Of a stretch of DNA of 45,927 bases, positions 9,148 to 16,480 are shown one piece after another. The stretch spans positions 1 through 45,927 of the forward strand of contig JAFVHO010000078.1 in assembly GCA_017474485.1 (NCBI GenBank). Reading direction: 5' to 3'. Within the stretch, counting starts at the first letter, position 1; the number at the start of each line of letters is the position of its first letter. Origin of the DNA: Prevotella sp. Its GTDB lineage: Bacteria; Bacteroidota; Bacteroidia; Bacteroidales; Bacteroidaceae. Made by a program: the position numbers and the translations under genes. The notes under the pieces were generated by a model. It saw nothing but the letters and a program-made list of their open reading frames with translations, had not been told where the DNA came from and did not search any database.

Positions 9148-9963
9148 TTATAATTTTTCTCCGCAGTGTGCACAATAGTGGTCTTCGTCGTGCACCATGG
9201 CGTCACAACGCGGACAGTGACCGTCCTTTGGTTTTTCTTTCGTCTCGTCAATGATGGTGGCTGTCACAATACCCGTAGGTACGGCAATAATGGTGTAACC
9301 CAACAGCATGACAAATGCCGAGAGCAGACGTCCGATGGGGGTCACAGGCGTAATGTCGCCATAGCCCACTGTCGTCATCGTCACAATGGCCCAATAGACC
9401 GATGTTCCCAAATCGGTGAATTGTGTGTTTGGTTCACCGTTCTCAACCATGAACATCAGCGTACCAAGACAGGTGACCAATATCATCAGAAACAGGAAAT
9501 AGACAGAAATTTTGGTGAGACTCTTCTGAATCGAGCGCATCAGTATGTAACCCTCGTTGATGAAGCTGAACAACCTGAAAATGCGGAAGATGCGGATGAA
9601 ACGGAACGAACGCATCAGCATCATGTATCTCGCATTTGGCAGGAAGTACGATAGGTAAGGCGGCAATATGGCCAGCAGGTCGATGACGCCAAAGAAGCTC
9701 AGCACGTACTCACGGGGACGGGGCGAACAGTAGATGCGTGCAATATACTCGACTGTAAAGAAGAAGGTCAACAGATACTCCAGTATCTCCAGTACCAGCT
9801 TAAAGGTATGGGCCAACGACGGTATCGTCTCGATGAACGATATGATGATGCTCAGCGAGATAGCAACTATCAGGATGATGTCAAAAAGCCGTCCAATCGG
9901 GGTGTCCGACTCGAATATAATGCTATAAAGCTTTTCTTTCTCAAGCCAATGAGGTTTCTTCAT
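9148..9963 (-). CDS. Voltage-gated-type potassium channel with C-terminal zinc ribbon
   Basis: A 271-residue inner-membrane channel of the Kv (6TM) superfamily. Five hydrophobic segments precede an arginine-rich S4-like stretch (RFIRIFRIFRLF), then the pore helix and selectivity filter TVGYGD, a last helix, and a soluble tail. The tail ends with CPRCDAMVHDEDHYCAHC, four cysteines in two CxxC pairs, a zinc ribbon that is unusual on a bacterial Kv channel. The ATG at 9963 is preferred over an upstream TTG because a -7 box lies 28 nt before it. The protein would conduct K+ and respond to voltage; the ribbon may bind zinc or help assembly (inference). Confidence 0.92.
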   Translation of the reverse strand: MKKPHWLEKEKLYSIIFESDTPIGRLFDIILIVAISLSIIISFIETIPSLAHTFKLVLEILEYLLTFFFTVEYIARIYCSPRPREYVLSFFGVIDLLAILPPYLSYFLPNARYMMLMRSFRFIRIFRIFRLFSFINEGYILMRSIQKSLTKISVYFLFLMILVTCLGTLMFMVENGEPNTQFTDLGTSVYWAIVTMTTVGYGDITPVTPIGRLLSAFVMLLGYTIIAVPTGIVTATIIDETKEKPKDGHCPRCDAMVHDEDHYCAHCGEKL

Positions 9964-9990
9964 AACGACCAATATTTACTAATGACGTTG

Positions 9991-10021
9991 CAAATTTACG
10001 AAAAAACGAGTGAAATGCAAA
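9991..10021 (-). promoter_or_regulatory. Promoter for the channel-peptidase unit
   Basis: On the minus strand TAAATTTG (9991-9998) is the -7 box and TTTG (10018-10021) the -33 box, 19 nt apart. This matches the Bacteroidota consensus spacing. It is divergent from the promoter at 10102-10132. Confidence 0.8.
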
Positions 10022-10101
10022 AGAAAGCCAGCTTTTCTTTTCATTTCCGAGTGCAGAGTAAGTTCGGCACAGCCAAATTTACGAAAATAATCGCAATTTA
10101 T

Positions 10102-10132
10102 TTTGCATTCCGTCCTTTTTTTATTAATTTTG
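10102..10132 (+). promoter_or_regulatory. Promoter for the ATPase-CYTH gene
   Basis: TTTG at 10102-10105, a 19-nt gap and TAATTTTG at 10125-10132 form a consensus promoter 30 nt before the ATG. Confidence 0.82.
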
Positions 10133-10161
10133 CACACTAAAGGCATAAAACTTAAAACAAG

Positions 10162-11259
10162 ATGAAAGATATCAAGCGAATTGTGTTGACGGGTGGTCCT
10201 TGCGCAGGCAAGACAACGGCATTGGTGCGTATTATCGAGCATTTCTCGAACCTGGGCTTTAAGGTGTTTACGGTGCCTGAAGTTCCAACGATGTACAGTC
10301 AGGGCGGATGGAGCTACCTGACACCTAACCACGACCTCTATTACGAGGGTGAGTTGGCCATTCTGCGCACGCAGCTGGCGTTAGAGAACTCGTTTATGCG
10401 ACTGGCCGAGACCTGTACCAAGCCCACCTTCGTTGTATGCGACCGTGGTACGATGGACATTTCGGCGTATATCGATAAACCCATGTGGGAGGATCTGTGC
10501 GAGAAGTGTGGTACCAATTCGAACGAACTGCGTCAGCGCTACGATGCCGTGCTGCACTTGGTGAGTGCTGCCGACGGTGCCGAGCAGTATTATACCACTG
10601 CCACCAACTCGACCCGTTACGAGCAGGCCAACGAAGAGGGATTGCGCATAGCCCGCGATTTGGATAAGAAGGTGAACAAGGCATGGACGGGACATCCGCA
10701 TCTGCGAGTTATCAACAACCACGACGACTTCGACACCAAACTGCGTCGCGTGTTGAAGGAGATATCGAACGTGCTTGAGATTCCTCAGCCCATCGAGGAT
10801 GAGCGTACGTATATCGTAGAACTGACGGGCCAATTGCCTGAGAACATCGAGAGCGAGATAACACAGACTTACCTCGTGGCTGATCCTGATTGCGAAATCC
10901 GTCTGCGTCGTCGCTGCTGGAGTGGGGAAGTGGTCAACGTGCATAAGACCAAAAAACGTATCTCGGCTAATGAGGTGCTTGAGACGGAGCGTCAGGTGTC
11001 GAATGCCTTGTACGAGTCACTGTTGCAACAGGCCGACCCCTATCGTGCTACCATCCGCAAGACGCGTCGCAGCTTCATCTGGCGTGGTCAGTTCTTCCAA
11101 ATCGATACCTTCCACGAGCCTATTGACAACCTCGTCCTTTTGGAAACCAAGGGCGTTGCACAGCAGGAGGACGTCAACTTCCCACCGTTCATCCGCGTGG
11201 TTAAGGATGTCACGGGTAATCCGGAGTACTACAACTACAATATTGCGCTGAGACGATAA
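10162..11259 (+). CDS. P-loop ATPase (AAA_28 type) fused to a CYTH-like domain
   Basis: A 365-residue cytoplasmic protein. Residues 1-200 form a P-loop NTPase with the Walker A motif GGPCAGKTT (residues 11-19) and a conserved CDRGTMD strand, as in the AAA_28 family. From about residue 215 the strands VELTGQLPENI, ESEITQTYL, EIRLRRRCW and VHKTKKRIS look like a CYTH/triphosphate-tunnel barrel of alternating charged residues, although the classic ExExK is degenerate. The same domain pair is found in the animal TTD14 family, whose members bind GTP and phosphoinositide. The bacterial role is unknown; a nucleotide- or polyphosphate-handling enzyme is a reasonable guess. It is monocistronic, with its own promoter and a separate promoter for the next gene. 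Confidence 0.85.
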   Translation: MKDIKRIVLTGGPCAGKTTALVRIIEHFSNLGFKVFTVPEVPTMYSQGGWSYLTPNHDLYYEGELAILRTQLALENSFMRLAETCTKPTFVVCDRGTMDISAYIDKPMWEDLCEKCGTNSNELRQRYDAVLHLVSAADGAEQYYTTATNSTRYEQANEEGLRIARDLDKKVNKAWTGHPHLRVINNHDDFDTKLRRVLKEISNVLEIPQPIEDERTYIVELTGQLPENIESEITQTYLVADPDCEIRLRRRCWSGEVVNVHKTKKRISANEVLETERQVSNALYESLLQQADPYRATIRKTRRSFIWRGQFFQIDTFHEPIDNLVLLETKGVAQQEDVNFPPFIRVVKDVTGNPEYYNYNIALRR

Positions 11260-11272
11260 TTACCTATATTTG
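11242..11272 (+). promoter_or_regulatory. Promoter for the 11299 gene
   Basis: A -7 box TATATTTG (11265-11272) lies 27 nt before the ATG. The weak -33 ATTG (11242-11245, one mismatch) is 19 nt upstream and overlaps the end of the previous gene. Confidence 0.6.
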
Positions 11273-11298
11273 AAATATACTATAAATCAATAACTAAG

Positions 11299-12426
11299 AT
11301 GATTATGACAAAAAAAAAACTATGGAATCAGACTGCAGGTTGTGTGTTTGCACTACTGCTGTCTTTCTCATTCTGCCAGCCTACTTATGCTCAGTTTGGG
11401 GGACTGGTGAAGAAAGCCAAAAGTACAGTGAACAAAAGCGTGGTTAATAACAGCGAAGACAAGCAGAAACGTGACGATGCTGACGCAAGTAACCAAATGC
11501 TGAACCAGATGGTTCGTGACAACGAGTCGGGTGTCAACAAAAACAATCAGGCAACACCCAGCAAGGCGAGTAGCCTGAACAAAATCTACAAAGGAACTTC
11601 CAGAGATGATAAGGACGTTGTTGCCACTTGGGACGAGGCCAACAATCGTTTTACGCTTGTCCGCACCTTTACCGAAGGCGAGCTGGCAGGGCAGCCCATC
11701 GTCTATACTGTCAACTGGGAAACGGGCGAAGTAACCCGCAACGATGGTCAGCTGATAGCGACTTTCAAGGGTGATGATATAATCTTCCCAGAGATTGGTA
11801 TTTTGACTGTAAACAGCAAGACAGGTGGTGGATTGAGCCTCGATGGCAAATCGCTGGGCAAGGCAACCCGTACTGAAGCCTATTGCTATGGCAAGCAGTT
11901 CGGCAGTTTCCGCAAGGAAGCTTCACGTCAGCTCGTAGCTTTCTTCTTCTTTAATGAATATGCCAGTCAGGAAGAGGTGGCCAAACTGAAGACTGCGATG
12001 GATAAGCGAGACAAAGCTGCAGCTGAGGGTCAGGCTAACTTCAAGGCTAATATGAAGAAAATCACAGCAGGCAATTTCCAAAACTCCGCAGGTACCAAGA
12101 TAGGATCAATAGCTGCCAATGGTAAAGTGCTTAATCGCTTGGGTCAGCAAATAGGAGTCATACAGGCAAACGGTAAAATCACGGATGCCTATAATAGAGA
12201 TTTAGGCTATTTTACTGAGAAGGGTGAAGTGTATAAGGGAAACACCTGGTGCGGAAAGATTCAGGCCAATGGTGCAGTGGAAGACCCTCGCAGGACACCG
12301 TCGGGTATTGGTCGCATCCAAGGCAATGATTTCTACGATGCCAGCAGTAACCGTATAGCCAGCTTCACAGGTGAAGGTAGTTATGTGGCTGCCGTCTGCT
12401 ATTTCTTCTTCTTCAGCTTCAAATAA
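11299..12426 (+). CDS. Exported protein with repeated beta-strand (NGK/IG) C-terminal region, unknown function
   Basis: 375 residues, not confidently assigned. The N-terminus is a signal peptide (KKKLWNQTAGCVFALLLSF to YAQ). A low-complexity, charged region (about 30-95) follows, then a domain with short Gly-rich hairpins. From about residue 255, near-repeats such as GTKIGSIAANGKVLNR, GQQIGVIQANGKITDA, CGKIQANGAVED and IGRIQGNDFYD suggest a repeated beta structure like the WG/MORN-like repeats of surface or periplasmic proteins. The ATG at 11299 has a second ATG two codons later. A run of ten A residues (11310-11319) follows it and could allow slippage. The end is aromatic-rich (YFFFFSFK). 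Confidence 0.75.
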   Translation: MIMTKKKLWNQTAGCVFALLLSFSFCQPTYAQFGGLVKKAKSTVNKSVVNNSEDKQKRDDADASNQMLNQMVRDNESGVNKNNQATPSKASSLNKIYKGTSRDDKDVVATWDEANNRFTLVRTFTEGELAGQPIVYTVNWETGEVTRNDGQLIATFKGDDIIFPEIGILTVNSKTGGGLSLDGKSLGKATRTEAYCYGKQFGSFRKEASRQLVAFFFFNEYASQEEVAKLKTAMDKRDKAAAEGQANFKANMKKITAGNFQNSAGTKIGSIAANGKVLNRLGQQIGVIQANGKITDAYNRDLGYFTEKGEVYKGNTWCGKIQANGAVEDPRRTPSGIGRIQGNDFYDASSNRIASFTGEGSYVAAVCYFFFFSFK

Positions 12427-12495
12427 CCTTTAATCCACATATTCGGATTGATAGGTTGTTTATGTTGTTTTTCTTTGTATTCATCATTAAAAATG

Positions 12496-12533
12496 AACCG
12501 TTCGCTGAAACTTTTCGGCGGACGGTTAAACTT
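12496..12533 (+). terminator. Hairpin after the 11299 gene
   Basis: AACCGTTCGC (12496-12505) pairs with GCGGACGGTT (12518-12527), with one G-U pair and a 12-nt loop, followed by AAACTTTTC. On the opposite strand the hairpin is followed by CATTTTTAA, so it may work both ways. The rest of the 200-nt gap (12427-12625) holds an AT-rich stretch and no convincing gene. Confidence 0.6.
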
Positions 12534-12625
12534 TTCATACCCTTGTTGCGTCAAAGATAGCGAATCACGAAACGAAATAAAACGCAAGAACTTTTAATAA
12601 TAACAATTCAAAAACTAAAAAGAGT

Positions 12626-13120
12626 ATGAAAAAGATTGTGATGACAATGGTTGCCCTGCTGACAATGACAACAGCTATGGCACAGAACAACGAGAATGGA
12701 CAACGTAGAGGTTTTCAGAGACAGACCCCTGAAGAGATGACCAACCGCATGGCCGACCAGTTGAAGCTGGACGACAAGCAGAAGTCAAAAGTGCTCGACC
12801 TGAACAAGGAGTACGAAGGTGTATTGGGTGGTCCTGGCATGGGCAGAGGTTTTGGCAGAGGTCAGGGTGGTCCTGGCGGTCAGGGTGGCTTCCAAGGCGG
12901 ACAGCAAGGACAGCGTCCTCAACTGACTGAAGAGCAGCGTGCCGAGATGCAGAAGCAGATGCAGCAGCGTATGGAGAAGCGTCAGGAGTACGAGAAGAAG
13001 TTGAAGGAGATCCTGACTGACGACCAGTTTAAGACCTATCAGGAACAGCAGCAACAGCGTCGCGGACGTGGCGGCTTTGGTGGCCCTGGCGGTCCTCGCG
13101 GTCAGCGTCCCAATATGTAA
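12626..13120 (+). CDS. Exported Gly/Gln-rich Spy/CpxP-like protein (DUF4890-like)
   Basis: A 164-residue secreted or periplasmic protein with a clear signal peptide (MKKIVMTMVALLTMTTAMA). The mature part has helical, charged segments with LTxxQ-like spacing: PEEMTNRMADQLKLDDKQKSK near residue 35 and LTEEQRAEMQKQMQQRMEKR near 95, then LTDDQFKTYQEQQQQRRG. Between and after them are Gly-rich linkers (GGPGMGRGFGRGQGGPGG and a GGFGGPGG tail). The alternation of LxLxxxQ helices resembles Spy/CpxP-type periplasmic chaperones or DUF4890 proteins common in Prevotella; function is inferred from that likeness only. A hairpin terminator follows 27 nt after the stop. Confidence 0.8.
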   Translation: MKKIVMTMVALLTMTTAMAQNNENGQRRGFQRQTPEEMTNRMADQLKLDDKQKSKVLDLNKEYEGVLGGPGMGRGFGRGQGGPGGQGGFQGGQQGQRPQLTEEQRAEMQKQMQQRMEKRQEYEKKLKEILTDDQFKTYQEQQQQRRGRGGFGGPGGPRGQRPNM

Positions 13121-13147
13121 GAAATATATTTCAGGATAACAACAAAA

Positions 13148-13188
13148 CAAAAGGAAATCCGTATTTTTACGTGATTTCCTTTGTTTTT
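13148..13188 (+). terminator. Rho-independent terminator after the 12626 gene
   Basis: AAAGGAAATC pairs with GATTTCCTTT, with an inner CGT/ACG pair around a short T loop, followed by GTTTTTTG. The right arm also supplies the TTTG -33 box of the next tiny gene. Confidence 0.85.
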
Positions 13189-13210
13189 TGAAATAAAATG
13201 GCTATCTTTG
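13180..13210 (+). promoter_or_regulatory. Promoter for the 27-residue membrane peptide gene
   Basis: TTTG (13180-13183), exactly 19 nt, then TATCTTTG (13203-13210), 23 nt before the ATG at 13233. It is a full consensus match, and its -33 box lies inside the preceding terminator arm. Confidence 0.8.
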
Positions 13211-13232
13211 CCCAACTAAATCATTTTTTCGT

Positions 13233-13316
13233 ATGGACTTACTACACATCATAGCAGTCGTGGCCCTCGTCATTATCGGTGTGGTCATCTACATCAACAA
13301 AAGGAAGAATCAGTAA
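13233..13316 (+). CDS. 27-residue single-span membrane peptide
   Basis: The frame encodes MDLLHIIAVVALVIIGVV and then IYINKRKNQ, followed by TAA. That is a single transmembrane helix with a short, positively charged tail expected to stay in the cytoplasm. A consensus promoter with correct spacing lies just upstream and the leader is about 20 nt, so transcription is likely. The 3' end overlaps the last 7 bases of the converging rhamnosidase gene. Function is unknown; such tiny membrane peptides often modulate a larger membrane protein, but no partner is indicated here. It is below the length cut-off of most gene callers. Confidence 0.65.
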   Translation: MDLLHIIAVVALVIIGVVIYINKRKNQ

Positions 13317-15352
13317 CTGATGCAGACCTCAGTGCCGCTCTTGACGGGAATTTGTTGTCCGGCAACGAAGAGCGTACCGCTGCCCTCAGTGGCCAGAACC
13401 TTCACCTCGTGACGGTTCATTTCAATATGTATCATACCGTGAGGCGTGGGGACATCGCCTTGTAGCCAGTCGAGGTCGCCCAACGAGGGACGTATCTCGA
13501 ATTCCTCGTAGCCAGGCTTTGTGGGACGGACGCCTAAATAGTACTTGCCCAACAGGTAGATGGGCGAGGCACCCCAGGCGTGACATAGCGACTTGCCGTA
13601 GGGTCGACCATACATAGCCAGATGTTGCGTACCCGTTTCTGAGGGTACGTATTTCTCCCAGAACGAGGTAGCTCCCTCGCGCAACATACCGCCCCAGTAG
13701 TCGCGCATCTCTTGCAATACCTGCGAGTGCAGCCCGTCAATGCAGAGCGTTTCCAATTCGTAGAAACGCATGTAGGGCGTCGTAATGGCAGGGATATCTG
13801 GATTCAGCATGACGCTTTGCATAATCTCGCGACGCTCCTCTTCGTAAGCCAGTCCGTAAAGGATGGCAAACATATTGGGGAACTTGGTGATTTGGCGGTT
13901 CATCTGCCCCTCCTCTATGGCATGATAATATGCCTTCGTCTCGTAGTTCCAGAAGGTCTGCTTAATCTTGTTGCGCAGCTGTTCAGCCATAATGCGGTAT
14001 TTTTTGTGGCTGGCAGTGTAGTCGGATGTGGCGACAGAATCGCCACACACGATGTCGGCGCAAAGGGCCATCGTCTCCATAGCCTTCATCAGCAGAATCT
14101 GTTCGAAACACAGCGTGCCGCGCTTGTGCATGGGGAAATCTACCCAGTCTACGAATATCCAGTCGTCAGCCTGTCCCTCAGCCATGCCGTCAGCGTTCAG
14201 TCGTCCTTCGACGTAATCCATCAGTGTCACCATACGGGGCCACATCTCACGCACGAAGGCGACGTCGGCAGTGTACTGGTAGTAGTCGAGGATGGACTTG
14301 AACCAGTAGAACGTATAGTCCATAATGGTGTTGATATGGGCTGTGACGGGGTCCTTGCCGCGCAGCTGGCGGATGGTACGCTTGACGCATTCCGTGTCGA
14401 AGCGCAGATAATAGTTCATCAGGTACGACTGGATGGCATCTCCACTCCACGTCCAGCGGTCGCGCTTGATGCCGTCCATAAAGAACTCGCGCGTGGTTAG
14501 GTCCATCGTGTAGGCAGCCACATCCCAAATGCGGTTGATGTCCTCGTCGCTGCAACGGAAGGAACCTGTGTGCTGTGGGTCGTGCGGCGCGTATTCGTAG
14601 TCCATCAGCACGTCGTCGTACGAGGCACCCTCGTCAGTCTCGATATAGACGTAGCGGAAAGCCTTGGATAATTGACAATTGACTACGTCCAGCGTTTCGC
14701 AGTGTTCCTTGTCCAACGCCTCCTCGCGGCTCTCGCCATAGTAGATGCGGACGGTGCCCTGCAGCCCCTTTAGCTTCAGGTAGCCGAAGGTCTCCTGACC
14801 GAAGTCGTAGAGCGTGCCGTTGATTGTTATCGCATGGTGACTGACAGGACGGCGCTCTTCGCGTTGCAGATGGTAGGAAGAGGGTGGGGTGTCTGGACTG
14901 TCGAAGTTCCATGAGGCGGCAGGAACATAGATGCCCGAACCGTGTGCCACGCCATTCTCGTCAATCCACAGCTTATCTTCGTACGTGGCCAACCATGAAC
15001 TGTCGCTGTGGATGGTTTCTCCGTCTACGAACAATGCCGGGGGCGTGGCTTGGTTCCACACCTTAAGGTTTAGTTTGTGGTCGCCAGCAGGGATGGTAAA
15101 AGTCGTTGGCATGCCAAACTGCAATTTGCCGTCGAGCGCCAGATTATACTGACCCTCGGCGGCAATGCTGATCGTCTCTTCCCGTTCCAGTGAGAAGGCT
15201 TTGCTGAATTCTACCGTGACGTAGTGGGAGTCCTGTTTCCAGAAGGGCGGAAACATCGCTCCTCGCTCCGTACGACGGTTATTGAAGATGTTGCCCAACC
15301 ATATCTCGAAGTCTCCTGGATACCATATCCATGTTGCCTTTGTCGTCTTCAT
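13310..15352 (-). CDS. Alpha-L-rhamnosidase (GH78 family)
   Basis: A 680-residue glycoside hydrolase that removes terminal alpha-L-rhamnose. No signal peptide is seen, so it is probably cytoplasmic. The N-terminal beta-sandwich begins WIWYPGDFE. It leads through jelly-roll segments to the (alpha/alpha)6 barrel starting near YAPHDPQHTGSFRCSD. The GH78 signature FMDGIKRDRWTWSGD holds the conserved acidic residues expected in the active site. The barrel is followed by a short beta-sandwich (PSLGDLDWLQGDVPTPHG). The short heptad repeat at 14666-14683 gives VVNCQLS in a loop. It lies 60 nt after cysK on the same strand and may be read from the cysK promoter. The substrate could be a plant pectin or host glycan. 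Confidence 0.9.
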   Translation of the reverse strand: MKTTKATWIWYPGDFEIWLGNIFNNRRTERGAMFPPFWKQDSHYVTVEFSKAFSLEREETISIAAEGQYNLALDGKLQFGMPTTFTIPAGDHKLNLKVWNQATPPALFVDGETIHSDSSWLATYEDKLWIDENGVAHGSGIYVPAASWNFDSPDTPPSSYHLQREERRPVSHHAITINGTLYDFGQETFGYLKLKGLQGTVRIYYGESREEALDKEHCETLDVVNCQLSKAFRYVYIETDEGASYDDVLMDYEYAPHDPQHTGSFRCSDEDINRIWDVAAYTMDLTTREFFMDGIKRDRWTWSGDAIQSYLMNYYLRFDTECVKRTIRQLRGKDPVTAHINTIMDYTFYWFKSILDYYQYTADVAFVREMWPRMVTLMDYVEGRLNADGMAEGQADDWIFVDWVDFPMHKRGTLCFEQILLMKAMETMALCADIVCGDSVATSDYTASHKKYRIMAEQLRNKIKQTFWNYETKAYYHAIEEGQMNRQITKFPNMFAILYGLAYEEERREIMQSVMLNPDIPAITTPYMRFYELETLCIDGLHSQVLQEMRDYWGGMLREGATSFWEKYVPSETGTQHLAMYGRPYGKSLCHAWGASPIYLLGKYYLGVRPTKPGYEEFEIRPSLGDLDWLQGDVPTPHGMIHIEMNRHEVKVLATEGSGTLFVAGQQIPVKSGTEVCISY
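14666..14683 (-). repeat. Short heptad repeat in the rhamnosidase gene
   Basis: Two full units (AATTGAC twice on the + strand) plus a partial third. On the coding strand they give VVNCQLS, the same signature as the longer copies elsewhere. Confidence 0.55.
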
Positions 15353-15412
15353 GTATATACCTTTTTCTTATAATAAGAAGACGCATGGCGGGGCGTTTTG
15401 TCACCTTCATCT

Positions 15413-16360
15413 TTACAGGGGATAGTCCTCGAAAGCGTAGAGCACAGTGCTCAAGTAGCGCTCACCAGTGTCGGGCAGCAGCACCACAATCTTCTTGCCC
15501 TTGTTCTCAGGACGCTTGGCCACCTGAATGGCTGCGTAGAGGGCTGCACCAGCAGAGATGCCGACCAATAGACCTTCGCTTTGGGCAATCTCACGACCTG
15601 TGCGGATGGCGTCGTCGTTCTCTACGTCAAACACCTCGTCGATGACGTCAGCATCGTAGGTCTTGGGTACGAAACCGGCACCGATACCCTGAATCTTGTG
15701 AGGACCGCTCTGGCCACCATTCAGCACGGGGCTCGACTTCGGCTCTACGGCAATGATCTTCACATTGGGGTTCTGCTCCTTCAGGAACTTACCTGTACCT
15801 GAGATAGTACCACCCGTACCAACACCACCAATAAAGATGTCTACCTGTCCGTCGGTGTCGCGCCAGATTTCAGGACCCGTGGTGGCATAGTGCTTAGCGG
15901 GGTTGGCACCGTTCTCAAACTGCTGCAGGATGACGGCACCGGGAATCGAGTCGCGCAACTCCTCGGCGGCGCGGATGGCACCTGGCATGCCGTCTTTACC
16001 AGAGGTGAGGCGTACCTCGGCACCGTATGCCTTCACGAGGTTACGACGTTCCACACTCATGGTTTCGGGCATGGTAAGGATAAGACGGTAGCCTTTGACG
16101 GCTGATACCAGTGCCAGTCCTACACCCGTATTTCCGCTGGTGGGTTCAATGATGGTAGCACCGGGCTTCAAGATGCCCTTCTGCTCTGCATCTTCGATCA
16201 TGGCCAGTGCGATACGGTCCTTCACGCTACCGCCGGGGTTGAAAAACTCTACTTTGGCAATCACTGGGGTTTCCAGACCCTTTGCCTGTGAATACTTGTT
16301 GAGCTCCAGAAGTGGGGTGTTGCCGACGAGCTCGGTCAGCTGCTTTGCAATCTTTGTCAT
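15413..16360 (-). CDS. cysK: Cysteine synthase A (O-acetylserine sulfhydrylase)
   Basis: A 315-residue, PLP-dependent cytoplasmic enzyme that makes cysteine from O-acetylserine and sulfide. The PLP lysine is Lys47 in NPGGSVKDR. The substrate loop TSGNTG (residues 74-79) and the phosphate-binding [15 protein letters not shown] glycine loop are both intact, and the length is normal. Its promoter (16408-16480) shares a dyad operator and exact spacing with two other promoters in this window, so cysK is probably co-regulated with the OprC-like operon and susD. The GH78 gene follows 60 nt downstream. Confidence 0.97.
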   Translation of the reverse strand: MTKIAKQLTELVGNTPLLELNKYSQAKGLETPVIAKVEFFNPGGSVKDRIALAMIEDAEQKGILKPGATIIEPTSGNTGVGLALVSAVKGYRLILTMPETMSVERRNLVKAYGAEVRLTSGKDGMPGAIRAAEELRDSIPGAVILQQFENGANPAKHYATTGPEIWRDTDGQVDIFIGGVGTGGTISGTGKFLKEQNPNVKIIAVEPKSSPVLNGGQSGPHKIQGIGAGFVPKTYDADVIDEVFDVENDDAIRTGREIAQSEGLLVGISAGAALYAAIQVAKRPENKGKKIVVLLPDTGERYLSTVLYAFEDYPL

Positions 16361-16407
16361 AGTCTTATCCTTTTTATAATTAATAAATGATTAAATGTTT
16401 CTGGGTG

Positions 16408-16480
16408 CAAAGGTAGTGGGTTTTGGGGAATACCACAATAACTATGATATGGCATTCTATATACCATAAGTTTGGTATAT
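16408..16480 (-). promoter_or_regulatory. cysK promoter with dyad operator (shared type, copy 1)
   Basis: On the minus strand: -7 TACCTTTG (16408-16415), -33 region ATTGTGG (16433-16439), half site TGGCATT (16450-16456, + strand) and dyad ATATACCA/TGGTATAT (16459-16466 and 16473-16480). The -7 to -33 and -7 to dyad offsets (25 and 53 nt) are the same as at 20632 and 45661. The dyad centre lies about 65 nt upstream of the expected start site, suiting an activator. It abuts the stop codon of the symporter. Confidence 0.8.

Noticed and set aside
12399-12587. 62-codon minus-strand frame (YEKFNRPPKSFSERF and further) with a TATCTTTG inside
   Set aside because: Protein-like composition, but it has only a TTG start, runs into the end of the 11299 gene, and the -7-like box lies inside the frame. 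I could not support it as a gene; a remnant is possible.
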